Below, one piece after another: positions 8,169 through 17,582 of a stretch of DNA of 64,000 nt. The notes beneath the pieces are model-generated. The model saw only the letters and a program-made list of their open reading frames with translations, was not told where the DNA came from and searched no databases. Numbering within the stretch: position 1 is the first letter of the stretch; each line of letters begins with the position of its first letter. This DNA comes from Winogradskyella flava (GTDB taxonomy: Bacteria; Bacteroidota; Bacteroidia; Flavobacteriales; Flavobacteriaceae): contig NZ_JACLCP010000005.1 of NCBI RefSeq assembly GCF_014243395.1, positions 1-64,000 on the forward strand, given 5' to 3'. The position numbers and the translations under genes were made by a program.

Positions 8169-8669
8169 TTAAATACCCATTTCAGCCTTTACGTCAGCCA
8201 GAAGGTCCTTACCTCTTTTTACGATTAAGCCACCAGCTTCTAAGACATAATCATAGCCTTGAGCCGTTGCTACTTTTTCTATCGCTGTTTTAGCTTTATC
8301 AGTAATAGGTTTTAGCAAATCGAATTCCTTCTTTTGTAAATCTTGTTGTGCTTGTTGTTGAAATTGAGCTAAACTTTGTTTCATACCTTCAACCTCTTGC
8401 ATACGTTTTACATTTGTTTCTTCTGTTTGAGCATCAGCCTCAGCATTATACTGGTTTAATTTTGCTTCTAACTCTTTTAGAGAACTTTGATAATCTGCCT
8501 GATAGGTTTTTCCAAGCTTCTCAATCTCTGCTTGTGCTGCCTTATATTCTGGCATAGCCTGTACAAGTTCTTGTGTATTAATATGTGCAATTTTACTTTG
8601 AGCATTGGTAAAACTAGTAGCTCCTATAAAAAGTGCTGTTGCAAATAATAACGTTTTTAAATGTTTCAT
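8169..8669 (-). CDS. OmpH/Skp-family periplasmic chaperone
   Basis: The 166-aa protein has a signal peptide ending near TNAQ (residue 24), then the Skp pattern: a beta segment KIAHINTQELVQAMPEY and a long charged coiled-coil hairpin (about 45-120). It ends with a strand-rich body domain containing YDYVLEAGG. Skp proteins hold unfolded outer-membrane proteins in the periplasm. It is the second of two tandem ompH genes downstream of bamA, the usual arrangement in Bacteroidota. Confidence 0.92.
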   Translation of the reverse strand: MKHLKTLLFATALFIGATSFTNAQSKIAHINTQELVQAMPEYKAAQAEIEKLGKTYQADYQSSLKELEAKLNQYNAEADAQTEETNVKRMQEVEGMKQSLAQFQQQAQQDLQKKEFDLLKPITDKAKTAIEKVATAQGYDYVLEAGGLIVKRGKDLLADVKAEMGI

Positions 8670-8701
8670 TTTTTCTAAATTGTATTTGTGTGTTATAATT
8701 A

Positions 8702-9796
8702 TTAATTGTTTTCTCCTTCGTTTTTCTTAGCTTTCGCTATAGAATCTCTTCGTTTTAGTTGTCTTTCGCGTTCTTGACGTGCCTTTTCTCTTTGTTCTAA
8801 AATTTTCTTTTTCCTAGCTTCTAAAGCTTTTCGTCTCTCTTCTCGATCCCTTGCTTTTATTTCTGCCGCTGTTAATGGCTTTTTAGTGCTTGTAGAATCT
8901 TTCTTTATGCTTTCTTTTAACTTAGTACTATCTGTCTTAATTGCATTCTTTGGTTTTGTGACAATACTGTCTTTAGCATTTGTTTTTGCTTCTTCGTTTT
9001 TAGATCCCTTATTGCGATTATCTAATACTTTTTGACGTCTCGCTTCTGCCTCACTTTTTTTAGCTGCTCTGATGGAATCTTGAGTAGCTCTTCTTGCTGC
9101 AAGCGCTTTTTCTCTTTCTGTACGTTTAGCTTCTAATTCTGCTTCTCTTGTAGCTTTTCTTTCGTCTAAAGCTTTTTGTCTTTCATCCTTTTCTTCGCTT
9201 ACTACAGGGACTACCTCTTCATCTTCTAATTCTTTACGCTCTTTTTTGTTTTTTGCTTGACTACGTCTCGATGTTCTAGTAATTGTGCGCAATACCTGCT
9301 CACTTATATCATAGCGTTCGGCCGAGTAAAGCATAACGACGTCTGCGGACTTATCGAAAACGAAATCAAATTTTTTCGTTTCGGCGATTTGCTGAACCGC
9401 TGAAAATATTTGATCCTGTATGGGTTCTATCAACTGACGTTTCTGAATTATTAGATCGCCATTTGGACCAAATCGTTTTTGTTGATAATCTATAATCTCA
9501 GCCTCTTCAAAAGAAATATCTTCCATGCGCTCTTCATATAACTCCTTGGTCAATAGCACGCTTTCATTTTCAAGTTCTTTTTTCTTTTGCTCTATGACAC
9601 TGAGTTTCTTTTCTATTTCAGTCTTCCATTGTTGTACTTTGTTATCGAGTTGCGTTGATGCCTCTTGATATTCGGGAACATTTTGAAGAATATATTCAGT
9701 ATCTATATAGCCAATTCTTACACCACGTTGCGCATTAACACTAAAGCTCATTAGACCTATTATTGCCAATAAAAAAAGAACTTTAAATTTCATCAT
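8702..9796 (-). CDS. Long OmpH/Skp-family protein with charged C-terminal extension
   Basis: The first ~180 residues form a Skp module: a signal peptide ending VNAQ (about residue 23), RIGYIDTEYILQNVPEY, a coiled coil, and KFDFVFDKSADVVMLY. A Lys/Glu/Arg-rich tail of about 180 residues follows, with several repeats of an E-x-R-x-K-A-L-x-x-R type heptad. This is twice the usual Skp length. The tail is probably a long helix or disordered charged segment. It lies between bamA and the shorter ompH gene and is presumably a periplasmic chaperone for the same pathway. Confidence 0.88.
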   Translation of the reverse strand: MMKFKVLFLLAIIGLMSFSVNAQRGVRIGYIDTEYILQNVPEYQEASTQLDNKVQQWKTEIEKKLSVIEQKKKELENESVLLTKELYEERMEDISFEEAEIIDYQQKRFGPNGDLIIQKRQLIEPIQDQIFSAVQQIAETKKFDFVFDKSADVVMLYSAERYDISEQVLRTITRTSRRSQAKNKKERKELEDEEVVPVVSEEKDERQKALDERKATREAELEAKRTEREKALAARRATQDSIRAAKKSEAEARRQKVLDNRNKGSKNEEAKTNAKDSIVTKPKNAIKTDSTKLKESIKKDSTSTKKPLTAAEIKARDREERRKALEARKKKILEQREKARQERERQLKRRDSIAKAKKNEGENN

Positions 9797-9946
9797 TTCT
9801 GTTTTTTGTTTTGAGACATTTTTAGTAAACCAAATGTTTCTTTGTTTTTAGTGTCACTAATCTTCAAATTTAACGAAATATATCTTTAAAAATTTTAACA
9901 CCATGATGAAATCTGTATTAGGCTATTAGAAAATATCGTGCCAAAC

Positions 9947-12526
9947 TTAGAATTGTTGACCAATTATGAAGTGTGTTTCCCACTTTCTTGGTGAAGAACC
10001 ATCTGGTAAATCATCAAATGCATGACCAAAGTCAATACCCAGTAAACCAAAAGCAGGCATAAAGATACGCAGCCCAACACCAGCAGATCGTCTTAAATTA
10101 AATGGATTGAAATCTTTAAAATCATTTAAAGACTGTCCGCCTTCTAAAAACGTAAGAGCATATATCTTGGCTTGGGCACCCAATGTAATTGGGTATCGTA
10201 ATTCTAAAGAAAATTTATTGTAGATAGATCCGCCATCTTGAGAAGATAGTGAATTATCTGGATAACCACGTAATTGTACAATCTCTCTACCATCTAGCGC
10301 AAAATTTCCTAAACCGCTTCCTCCAACAAAAAAGCGTTCAAAAGGAATAACACCTCTATCATTATTATAAGCTCCAAGTAATCCGAATTCTACACTTGGT
10401 TTAAGAACTAATTTCCTAGTCAGTGCGGTATACCAGTCTACTTTAAATTTTATCTTGTAGAACTCTAACCATTTAAAACGTTCTTGGTCAATTTCTCCGA
10501 TTCTAGCAAAATCATCGGCATCTGTAGGATCTAACGCATCTCTTTCTTCACTTAATGCTCCATAATCGACACCATTGAATAAAGAGTAAGGCAACGAAAA
10601 TTTAGCAGAAACTGAAAAGCTAGAACCACCAGTTGGGAATATAGGGTCAATGGTTAAGTTATTTCTACTTAAACCTATAGTATAAGATAGGTTGTTGGAA
10701 GTGCCATCCCCAAAGGTAAAGAGACCAGTATTATAATTCTGTAAATCGTAATGTTGATAGCTTAATGCTTGCGATAATAAGAAAAAATCATCTGGTTTTC
10801 TAAGTCGTGTTGCCAAACCAAAAGTTAATCCAGTAATATTAAAACGTCTGCTTCTATCAGGTCTACGAGTCTGAGGATTAAATAAAAACTGTCTAGAATG
10901 CGAAAGCGATGTCGACAATTGAAAAGGTTTTTTACCTCCAAACCATGGCTCACTGAATGAAAAACTGTAGGTTTGAAAAAACTGACTTGCCTGTAAACGC
11001 AAGGCTAAACTTTGACCATCACCTCTAGGGACAGGTTTGTAAGCCTCTTTCTTAAATATGTCTTTTATGGCAAAATTATTAAAAGATAATCCTAAAGTAC
11101 CAATAAAACCTCCACCGCCGTAACCACCTTGTAGCTGTATTTGACTAGAACCTTGCTCTGCGACTTCATATTCAATATCCAATGTGCCATCAACAGGATT
11201 AGGGTTCTTAATATTTGGCGTTAATTGTTGTGCGTCGAAAAAACCAAGCTGCCCAAGTTCTCGTAGAGTCCTTATAATTTGCGATTTACTGTAGAGCTGG
11301 CCAGGACGTGTTCTAATCTCCCTATAAATAACATGATCATTAGTAACGTCATTACCAATGACCGTTACATTGTTATAATAAGCAGGTTTACCTTCGGAAA
11401 TACGTATTTCCATATCTATGACGTTACCATCTGCACTAACTTCTACTGGATTGATTGTAGAGAACATGTAACCGTTGTTCTGATATAAATTTGTTAGATC
11501 TTGAGCATCAGGATTTTTAGTATTTGCAATGCGCTCCCTAAGCTCTACACCATTATAAGTGTCTCCTTCTTTTATACCAAGAACCAAAGCCAATTGTCTA
11601 TCTGAATACACAGTATTACCTACAAAGTTAATTTTGCCAAAGGTGTATTTTTCGCCTTCTTCAACTTTAATGTTTAGGCTTACAGTCTTATCGTCATTAT
11701 ATATTATAGAATCTGAAATAACCCTTGCATCTCTGTAACCATTCTCTTTGTATTTATCGACTAGGCTTACTAAGTCTTCTCTGAAATCCTCTTCTATATA
11801 TTTTGAACGCTTAAAAATGCGCAAAGGACTTAGACTTTTCTGCTTCGTATTTTTCATGGCCTTACGAAGCTTTTTGCCACTCAACTTTTCATTACCATCG
11901 AATACGATTTTCTTAATTTTTACTTTTTGACCTTTATCTATGGCAATGCGCATATTAACCCGTTCTTTCTCAACAGAATCAATTACTTCGGAAGTGGTAA
12001 TACGTACATCTGTATTTAAAAAACCTTTCTTTTTGTATTTATCGGTTAAATAATTTCTAGTCGTTGCAATAAGATTTTCGGTAACTTTTACACCAGACTG
12101 TAGCTTATTTTCACTTATAATTTCATCTTTTTTTCCTTTTTTGACGCCCTCAATAGTAAGGTCTTTAAGTTCTGGTAAGTCAATAAGACGGATTTCTAAA
12201 TTAGCTGTATTTCCATCAATATCTGTTATAAAAATATCTATACTGCTGAAAAGGTTAGATTTCCAAAGTGTTTTTACGGCATTGGCAATTTTTTCACCAC
12301 CAACCTGGATTTCTTCATTTTTTCTTAGCTTAGAATAGGCAATTATGGTTTGTTGACTAAAATTGGTGTTACCAGTAACTGTGATTTCTTTTATTAGATA
12401 TTTTGCTCCATCTTCAACTTGGGCATTACCAATCGTTGAAATTGTAAAAAGCAATATGGTGCAAATAAGTTTAGTAAGGGTATTCAAAACTTTTGTGCTA
12501 GGTGAGTTGTTCACTTGTCTTTCCAA
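9947..12526 (-). CDS. bamA: Outer-membrane protein assembly factor BamA
   Basis: The 859-aa protein has a signal peptide (cleavage near GNAQ, about residue 35), five POTRA-type repeats (about 40-430; for example IKEITVTGN, KKIVFDGN and FGKINFVGN starts) and a C-terminal 16-stranded Omp85 barrel (about 460-859). The barrel carries a GGSGLGNFALDGREIVQLRGY-like region with the lid-lock RGY motif and ends in a terminal Phe. It inserts beta-barrel proteins into the outer membrane. Its first 29 bp overlap the end of uppS, and ompH chaperone genes follow. Confidence 0.96.
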   Translation of the reverse strand: MERQVNNSPSTKVLNTLTKLICTILLFTISTIGNAQVEDGAKYLIKEITVTGNTNFSQQTIIAYSKLRKNEEIQVGGEKIANAVKTLWKSNLFSSIDIFITDIDGNTANLEIRLIDLPELKDLTIEGVKKGKKDEIISENKLQSGVKVTENLIATTRNYLTDKYKKKGFLNTDVRITTSEVIDSVEKERVNMRIAIDKGQKVKIKKIVFDGNEKLSGKKLRKAMKNTKQKSLSPLRIFKRSKYIEEDFREDLVSLVDKYKENGYRDARVISDSIIYNDDKTVSLNIKVEEGEKYTFGKINFVGNTVYSDRQLALVLGIKEGDTYNGVELRERIANTKNPDAQDLTNLYQNNGYMFSTINPVEVSADGNVIDMEIRISEGKPAYYNNVTVIGNDVTNDHVIYREIRTRPGQLYSKSQIIRTLRELGQLGFFDAQQLTPNIKNPNPVDGTLDIEYEVAEQGSSQIQLQGGYGGGGFIGTLGLSFNNFAIKDIFKKEAYKPVPRGDGQSLALRLQASQFFQTYSFSFSEPWFGGKKPFQLSTSLSHSRQFLFNPQTRRPDRSRRFNITGLTFGLATRLRKPDDFFLLSQALSYQHYDLQNYNTGLFTFGDGTSNNLSYTIGLSRNNLTIDPIFPTGGSSFSVSAKFSLPYSLFNGVDYGALSEERDALDPTDADDFARIGEIDQERFKWLEFYKIKFKVDWYTALTRKLVLKPSVEFGLLGAYNNDRGVIPFERFFVGGSGLGNFALDGREIVQLRGYPDNSLSSQDGGSIYNKFSLELRYPITLGAQAKIYALTFLEGGQSLNDFKDFNPFNLRRSAGVGLRIFMPAFGLLGIDFGHAFDDLPDGSSPRKWETHFIIGQQF

Positions 12527-13238
12527 ATCTTCGTTCTCTGTTTTGATAATTTATTAGCGCCTCGTATAGATTTTCCTTGGTAAAATCTGGCCATAAAATA
12601 TCTGTAAAATATAATTCTGCGTAAGCTATTTGCCAAAGCAAAAAGTTACTGATGCGTTGTTCACCACTTGTACGAATCAAGAGGTCTACATCTGGTAAAT
12701 TTTGCGTGTAAAGATGCTTATTTATAATTGATTCATCAATACTTTCAGTAGAAATTATATTATTTTTAACTTTAAGTGATAATTCTTTAATAACATTAAC
12801 AATTTCTTCACGAGAACCATAGCTAAGTGCTAAAGTTAATGTCATATTCTTATTGTTTTTTGTCTTTTCTATAACATCTAAAAGTTCCTGGTGCGCCTTT
12901 TTTGGTAAATCTTGTAAACAACCAATTGCTGATAGCTTTATGTTATTATCCTGTAATGTTTTGATCTCTTTTTTTAATGACTTAACTAAGAGTTTCATCA
13001 AAGTCTGAACTTCTAGTTTTGGCCTATTCCAGTTCTCCGTAGAAAATGCGTAAAGTGTTAGATTTTTTATACCTAATTCTGCACTGGCTTCTACTACCTG
13101 TCTTACGGATTTTGTACCGTTTTCATGCCCAATGACACGCATAAAGCCTTGTTGTTTAGCCCAACGGCCGTTACCGTCCATAATAATAGCGACATGGTTT
13201 GGAAGTTTCGTTTTATTTATCTGTTCTTTCAGGCTCAT
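12498..13238 (-). CDS. uppS: Isoprenyl transferase (undecaprenyl diphosphate synthase)
   Basis: The enzyme condenses isopentenyl diphosphate units into the C55 lipid carrier for cell-wall synthesis. Motifs are HVAIIMDGNGRWAK (catalytic D21), the FSTENWNRP segment and the C-terminal DVDLLIRTSGEQRISNFLLWQ block. I place the start at the ATG at 13238 (MSLKEQ..., 246 aa). The longer frame to 13259 would run into the upstream barrel gene, which stops at 13241, leaving a 2-bp gap. The gene overlaps bamA by 29 bp, so translation is probably coupled. Confidence 0.95.
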   Translation of the reverse strand: MSLKEQINKTKLPNHVAIIMDGNGRWAKQQGFMRVIGHENGTKSVRQVVEASAELGIKNLTLYAFSTENWNRPKLEVQTLMKLLVKSLKKEIKTLQDNNIKLSAIGCLQDLPKKAHQELLDVIEKTKNNKNMTLTLALSYGSREEIVNVIKELSLKVKNNIISTESIDESIINKHLYTQNLPDVDLLIRTSGEQRISNFLLWQIAYAELYFTDILWPDFTKENLYEALINYQNRERRFGKTSEQLT

Positions 13239-13240
13239 TT

Positions 13241-13930
13241 TTAAAAATTGCAATAGCAAGGTCGTCTACCAAAGGTGTAAGTTAATGTAATTCCCGTAAA
13301 TACATACCAATCATTACTATTTGTATTTCCAAAACTAAACTGCTCTCTATAGTCGGCATCGGGTACACTACCATCCAGTTCATCCGAAAACGTATAACGA
13401 GCTCCTATTTCTGCTGCTAAGATTAAATGATTTGAAATATTTGATTTATAGCCTAGTACCATAGGTATTCCAAAGGCCCAACTTGAGTTGTTTTCTGAAG
13501 TATATTCGCCGCTGGAAGTGAAAAAATAGTTGTCATGATTTACAACTGAAATGCCTGAATAGAGGTAGGGTGTTCCCTTTATGCCACTTGTGTGTAGATC
13601 GAATTCCCAAAACGTAAATTCCATACCAGCAGAAACTTCAAAAACACTTGTATTAAATTCGTAACCTCGTTGTTTTCTTCTAGGATCATCTGATTTCCCA
13701 TCAATGCCCTCTAAGTCCGAGAATATTGCGGATACTCTAAACGAATGTCTTGCACTTCTATTCCATTTTGCAATTGCACCAAAAGCAAATTGATTTGGAG
13801 ATATATAATTTGTTGCCCCAACATCACCTATAAAGTTGCTTCCTCCTGCAAATATGCCTATCTCATATATCTGAGCGTTAGTATTTTGATGGGAACAAAT
13901 GATTATTAAAAATGGGATTAAATACCTCAT
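13241..13930 (-). CDS. porG: DUF6089 outer-membrane beta-barrel protein, PorG-like (T9SS)
   Basis: From the ATG at 13930 the protein is 229 aa with a signal peptide (cleavage near TNAQ) and a small barrel: EIGIFAGGSNFIGD at the start, alternating strands, and a terminal YTFGRRPCYCNF. In Porphyromonas gingivalis the T9SS barrel protein PorG is encoded next to uppS, bamA (Omp85) and ompH genes; the same neighbourhood is seen here. Assignment to PorG rests on that synteny plus the DUF6089-like pattern. The upstream in-frame ATG at 13987 would add 19 residues before the signal peptide and is less likely. Confidence 0.72.
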   Translation of the reverse strand: MRYLIPFLIIICSHQNTNAQIYEIGIFAGGSNFIGDVGATNYISPNQFAFGAIAKWNRSARHSFRVSAIFSDLEGIDGKSDDPRRKQRGYEFNTSVFEVSAGMEFTFWEFDLHTSGIKGTPYLYSGISVVNHDNYFFTSSGEYTSENNSSWAFGIPMVLGYKSNISNHLILAAEIGARYTFSDELDGSVPDADYREQFSFGNTNSNDWYVFTGITLTYTFGRRPCYCNF

Positions 13931-14041
13931 AAATTTTTCAAAGTTTGCAAATATAACAATTATGACTAGCCTATAACAATTTGACACAAATTGTCTTACA
14001 GATAAACAGTATTCACAGGTATTTATTGTGTTTTTTTAAGT

Positions 14042-14920
14042 TTAATTACGACGGTCTTCGCCCCAAAGTAACTTTTTTCTAAGTGTGTCTAAAAAAGTTT
14101 CGTCCAAGCGCTCTACCATCTTAATTACAAAGTCGGCTTTCTTGATGGTAACTGTAGTTGTGTTTGGAAGAGTGGCAATTCTAGAATCAAGTGACATTAA
14201 AAACTGATCTTCCCTTCCATCTACTCTTAGAGTAACAACAGTACTATCTGGAATAATCAAAGGTCTCGCACTAAGGTTATGAGGTGCAATAGGTGTCAAT
14301 GCAAAATTGTTGGCATCTGGAGCAATTACCGGGCCTCCGCAACTAAGAGAGTATCCAGTAGAGCCCGTTGGAGTTGATAAGATAAGACCATCTGCCCAAT
14401 ACGATGTCAGATACTCATCGTTTAAATGAGTTTCTACGGTTATCATGGATGTGGTATTTTTTCTGCTTAAAGCAACCTCGTTTAGAGCAAAGTTAGTATG
14501 CTCAATATCACTATTTATTGGAGACGTGGAGACACTTAATAAGGAGCGTTCAGAAATTTTGTAGTCACCTTTAAGTATTTCCGGAATTGCAATTTCTATA
14601 GCATCAGTTTGTACTGTTGCCAAAAATCCCAATCGACCAGTATTTATACCAACTATGGGAATATCTAAATCTCTAACATAGGTAATTGCTCTTAATATTG
14701 TGCCATCACCTCCAATACTAATCAATAAGCCATAGCTTTTGTCTAGGTTCTCAAAAGTTCTAATTGCAGAATTGCTTTGAATAGTGCCATTCTGTTGTTT
14801 TAAAAAGTCAGTTTCAACGAAGATATCGGCCTTATTTTCAAGCAGAATTTTTAAAAGAATTTCGAATGCCTTTTGGGTAGACTCTTTGAGGTAATTTTGA
14901 CCGTAAACAGCTACTTTCAT
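14042..14920 (-). CDS. nadK: NAD kinase
   Basis: The 292-aa enzyme phosphorylates NAD to NADP. It shows the GGDGT motif with catalytic D72, the NTGRLGFLA segment, the conserved NE dyad in FALNEVALSR and the glycine-rich LSTPTGSTGYSLSCGGP loop. There is no signal peptide, so it is cytoplasmic. It follows the CBS-domain gene by 3 bp, which implies one transcript. The same CBS-nadK-barrel-uppS-bamA order is common in Flavobacteria. Confidence 0.96.
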   Translation of the reverse strand: MKVAVYGQNYLKESTQKAFEILLKILLENKADIFVETDFLKQQNGTIQSNSAIRTFENLDKSYGLLISIGGDGTILRAITYVRDLDIPIVGINTGRLGFLATVQTDAIEIAIPEILKGDYKISERSLLSVSTSPINSDIEHTNFALNEVALSRKNTTSMITVETHLNDEYLTSYWADGLILSTPTGSTGYSLSCGGPVIAPDANNFALTPIAPHNLSARPLIIPDSTVVTLRVDGREDQFLMSLDSRIATLPNTTTVTIKKADFVIKMVERLDETFLDTLRKKLLWGEDRRN

Positions 14921-14923
14921 AAA

Positions 14924-15580
14924 TTACATATTCAGATATTTATCAAGATATTGTGAGCGGTCTTTTAAGCTTTCTATATAGGAATCTTCTTCATGCCCAG
15001 AAATAATATTGTAGCTATAGCGTCTAAAAGTCTGAATCACTTCGTTAAGGCTAGCATTACCTATCTTCATGGTAATACTCACCAAATCGCTATCCATTTT
15101 TGATATGAAAGCACCTAACAATTTTGCGTTATTAGATTCGACAATCTGACTTATTTCACTAAAAGAGTAGTCTTGAAGTCCTTTTTCAACAATCAAAATA
15201 CCTCCAGGCTCAGCGAAAAAAGGCGTCTCATTAAACAAGTGCATAATATCGTTAAGCTCGTAATAGCCAAGATATTGATTGTTCTTGTCCAACACTGGCA
15301 TTATGTTAGAGTCGTTTTGAGCAAAGGCCTCTAGCACATCGAGCCAATTTGTTGTAGATCTCACAAAAAAACCTTCAATGGTATAATTACAATCGTTTAT
15401 TGATTTGGCACCATCAAAACAATGTGCATCAGTTTCAGATATGCAACCTATATAAATGTCATTATTTTTTACGGGAATGTGTGAATAGGTCAATTGATTA
15501 AACAACATCTGTAAATCACCAATCTTATCCGTAATATTAAGGGGTTTTATGTCATTTATCACTAAATCTTGTAATTGCAT
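14924..15580 (-). CDS. CBS domain-containing protein
   Basis: This 218-aa cytoplasmic protein has two CBS motifs in its first ~125 residues (the YSHIPVKNNDIYIGCISETD and SNIMPVLDKNNQYLGYYELND segments). An ACT-like C-terminal half follows (about 130-218), with GGILIVEKGLQDYSFSEIS. CBS pairs usually bind adenine nucleotides and regulate partners. It is the first gene of the minus-strand envelope cluster and lies 3 bp from nadK, but no catalytic domain is present and the regulated target is unknown. Confidence 0.85.
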   Translation of the reverse strand: MQLQDLVINDIKPLNITDKIGDLQMLFNQLTYSHIPVKNNDIYIGCISETDAHCFDGAKSINDCNYTIEGFFVRSTTNWLDVLEAFAQNDSNIMPVLDKNNQYLGYYELNDIMHLFNETPFFAEPGGILIVEKGLQDYSFSEISQIVESNNAKLLGAFISKMDSDLVSITMKIGNASLNEVIQTFRRYSYNIISGHEEDSYIESLKDRSQYLDKYLNM

Positions 15581-15642
15581 AATTGGATTTTATTGTCTTG
15601 CAAATTAATCAAAAATTACCATAAAAAGCGTGTTCTACTTTG

Positions 15643-15650
15643 TATTTTTG
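15643..15650 (+). promoter_or_regulatory. Candidate -7 promoter element of pdxJ
   Basis: TATTTTTG fits TAnnTTTG and lies 20 bp before the pdxJ ATG at 15670. No TTG is seen at the expected upstream spacing, so the call is tentative. Confidence 0.35.
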
Positions 15651-15669
15651 TATTCAAAAATAGAATGAA

Positions 15670-16383
15670 ATGGCAAAGCTGAGTGTTAACATAAATAAGA
15701 TTGCGACTTTAAGGAATAGTCGTGGTGGAGACATACCAAATGTCGTTCAATTTGCTAAAGATGTGCAAGGATTTGGGGCTGAGGGAATAACTATTCATCC
15801 AAGACCTGATGAGCGTCATATTCGTTATAAAGATGCATATGATTTAAAATCGGAGGTTTACACCGAATATAATATTGAAGGTAATCCGGTCCCGAAGTTT
15901 ATGGATATGGTGTTGGAAATAAAACCAACCCAAGTGACTTTAGTACCAGATGCTGAAGATGCTATTACTTCTAATGCAGGCTGGGATACACTAAAGCACA
16001 AAGATTTTTTAATTGATGTCATTAAAGAGTTCAAGAATAACGGTATCAGAACATCTATTTTTGTTGATCCTGACCTACATCAAATAGAAGGCGCTAAGGA
16101 AACAGGAACAGACCGTATTGAATTATATACAGAAGCTTATGCACATCAATACGGTTTGGGTAACAAAGAGGCTATAAGGCCATATATGGCCTGTGCTGGT
16201 TTGGCAAATGCGATAGGTTTAGGGATTAACGCAGGCCACGATCTGTCCTTGGATAATATTAAATTTTTCAAAGAAAATATTACCGGTCTTTTAGAAGTTT
16301 CCATAGGACATGCTTTAATTGCAGAAAGCCTTTATTTAGGTGTGGAACAAGTTGTTAAAATGTACCTAGACAAGCTGAAATGA
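15670..16383 (+). CDS. pdxJ: Pyridoxine 5'-phosphate synthase
   Basis: The 237-aa TIM-barrel enzyme makes pyridoxine 5'-phosphate from deoxyxylulose phosphate and aminoacetone phosphate in vitamin B6 synthesis. Family segments include LSVNINKIATLRNSRGG at the N-terminus, GITIHPRPDERHIR, a TLVPDAEDAITSNAGWD block and the C-terminal GHALIAESLYLG. It overlaps the following hydrolase gene by 4 bp (ATGA), indicating coupled translation. Confidence 0.96.
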   Translation: MAKLSVNINKIATLRNSRGGDIPNVVQFAKDVQGFGAEGITIHPRPDERHIRYKDAYDLKSEVYTEYNIEGNPVPKFMDMVLEIKPTQVTLVPDAEDAITSNAGWDTLKHKDFLIDVIKEFKNNGIRTSIFVDPDLHQIEGAKETGTDRIELYTEAYAHQYGLGNKEAIRPYMACAGLANAIGLGINAGHDLSLDNIKFFKENITGLLEVSIGHALIAESLYLGVEQVVKMYLDKLK

Positions 16384-17144
16384 TTTTACACTCAAATATC
16401 ATTGGTGAGGGAAAACCATTCGTGATTCTACATGGATTCTTAGGTATGGGAGACAACTGGAAAACTTTGGCCAAAGAATTTTCCGAATCTCATTTTGAAG
16501 TGCACTTAGTAGACCAACGTAACCATGGTCGCAGTTTTCATGCTGATGAATTCGATTATGAGGTAATGGCGGAAGATCTTAAACTTTACTGCGATGCCCA
16601 TAATCTGATAGATATTGTATTATTAGGTCATTCCATGGGAGGAAAGACCGCAATGCTATTTGCTGCAAAGTACCCACATTTGGTGAGTAAGTTATTAGTG
16701 GCAGATATTTCGCCAAGATACTATCCTGTGCATCATGATGCCATTTTAGAAGGCTTGAGTAGTTTGAGTTTTTCTGAAATTAAAAGTAGGGGTCAAGCTG
16801 ATAAGACTTTAAGCAGTTACGTTCATGACATTGGCACAAGAATGTTCTTGCTCAAAAACTTGTATTGGGTAGAAAAAGGTCAACTTGGATTGCGAATTAA
16901 TTTAGCGGTCTTAAAAGAAAACGTGTCTGAGGTTGGTGAAGCATTGCCAATACATGCCACTTTTGAAAAAGACACCCTGTTTTTACGTGGAGATAAATCA
17001 GAATATATTGGTGAATCAGATGAGGCAATTATTCAACGTCATTTTCCGAGTTCTAAAATAGTCACCATCTCAAACGCTGGACACTGGCTTCATGCAGAGA
17101 ATCCTAAGGACTTTTATCATGTAGTTATTGATTTTTTGTCTTAA
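16380..17144 (+). CDS. Alpha/beta-fold hydrolase (YbfF-like)
   Basis: The 254-aa cytoplasmic protein has the HGFLGMGDNWK oxyanion segment near residue 18, a DQRNHGRS motif, the nucleophile elbow GHSMGGK (Ser about residue 82) and a C-terminal catalytic His in NAGHWLHAE. This pattern is typical of the YbfF esterase group. The substrate cannot be told from sequence. It is translationally coupled to pdxJ by a 4-bp overlap, a common pairing in Flavobacteria. Confidence 0.9.
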   Translation: MILHSNIIGEGKPFVILHGFLGMGDNWKTLAKEFSESHFEVHLVDQRNHGRSFHADEFDYEVMAEDLKLYCDAHNLIDIVLLGHSMGGKTAMLFAAKYPHLVSKLLVADISPRYYPVHHDAILEGLSSLSFSEIKSRGQADKTLSSYVHDIGTRMFLLKNLYWVEKGQLGLRINLAVLKENVSEVGEALPIHATFEKDTLFLRGDKSEYIGESDEAIIQRHFPSSKIVTISNAGHWLHAENPKDFYHVVIDFLS

Positions 17145-17154
17145 TTTTATAGAT

Positions 17155-17502
17155 ATGAATGTTATTATCAAACTATTACTAAATGCCATTGCTGTTTTCG
17201 TTCTTGCCGAAATCTTAAATGGTGTTTCAGTAGACAATTACATCACCTCATTAATTGTGGCAGTTGTGCTCTCTATACTGAATGTATTGGTTAAGCCCAT
17301 ATTAGTCATACTAACGTTGCCAGTTACTATACTAACTTTAGGGCTATTTTTGTTCGTAGTTAATGCCTTAATAATTTTGTTGGCAGATAGACTTATAGAT
17401 GGTTTTAGAGTCGATGGCATTTGGACAGCGATCCTTTTTAGTGTGCTACTATGTATACTACAATCATTATTGCATTCGTTCCTAAAAAAGGATAAAAAGT
17501 AG
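17155..17502 (+). CDS. Phage holin family (PF04020-type) membrane protein
   Basis: From the ATG at 17155 the protein is 115 aa with four hydrophobic segments and the conserved SILNVLVKPILVILTLPVTILTLG pattern of the YvlD-like group. The name is historical: these are small integral inner-membrane proteins of unknown role and no phage genes are nearby. A longer frame to 17128 would overlap the hydrolase gene and is unlikely. Confidence 0.85.
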   Translation: MNVIIKLLLNAIAVFVLAEILNGVSVDNYITSLIVAVVLSILNVLVKPILVILTLPVTILTLGLFLFVVNALIILLADRLIDGFRVDGIWTAILFSVLLCILQSLLHSFLKKDKK

Positions 17503-17526
17503 CTAAAAATCAAAGGCTTAAAACTA

Positions 17527-17557
17527 TTGTCGGGTTGTAAAAAATATTGTATTTTTG
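17527..17557 (+). promoter_or_regulatory. Promoter of trigger factor gene
   Basis: TTG at 17527-17529, a 20-bp spacer and TATTTTTG at 17550-17557 match the Bacteroidota consensus TTG-N17-23-TAnnTTTG. The element ends 25 bp before the tig ATG at 17583. Confidence 0.65.
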
Positions 17558-17582
17558 CAGCCCAATTTTAGTTTCAAGAATA

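Noticed and set aside
9865..9872. Minus-strand TAAATTTG before the long ompH gene as a promoter
   Set aside because: The -7 match is exact but no TTG lies at 17-23 bp on the upstream side, and AT-rich gaps give such matches by chance.
13241..13987. Longer start at 13987 for the PorG-like barrel
   Set aside because: It would place 19 residues before a clear signal peptide that starts at the ATG 13930.
17155..17502. Phage remnant suggested by the holin-family name
   Set aside because: The protein is a common small chromosomal membrane protein and no phage gene is near it.
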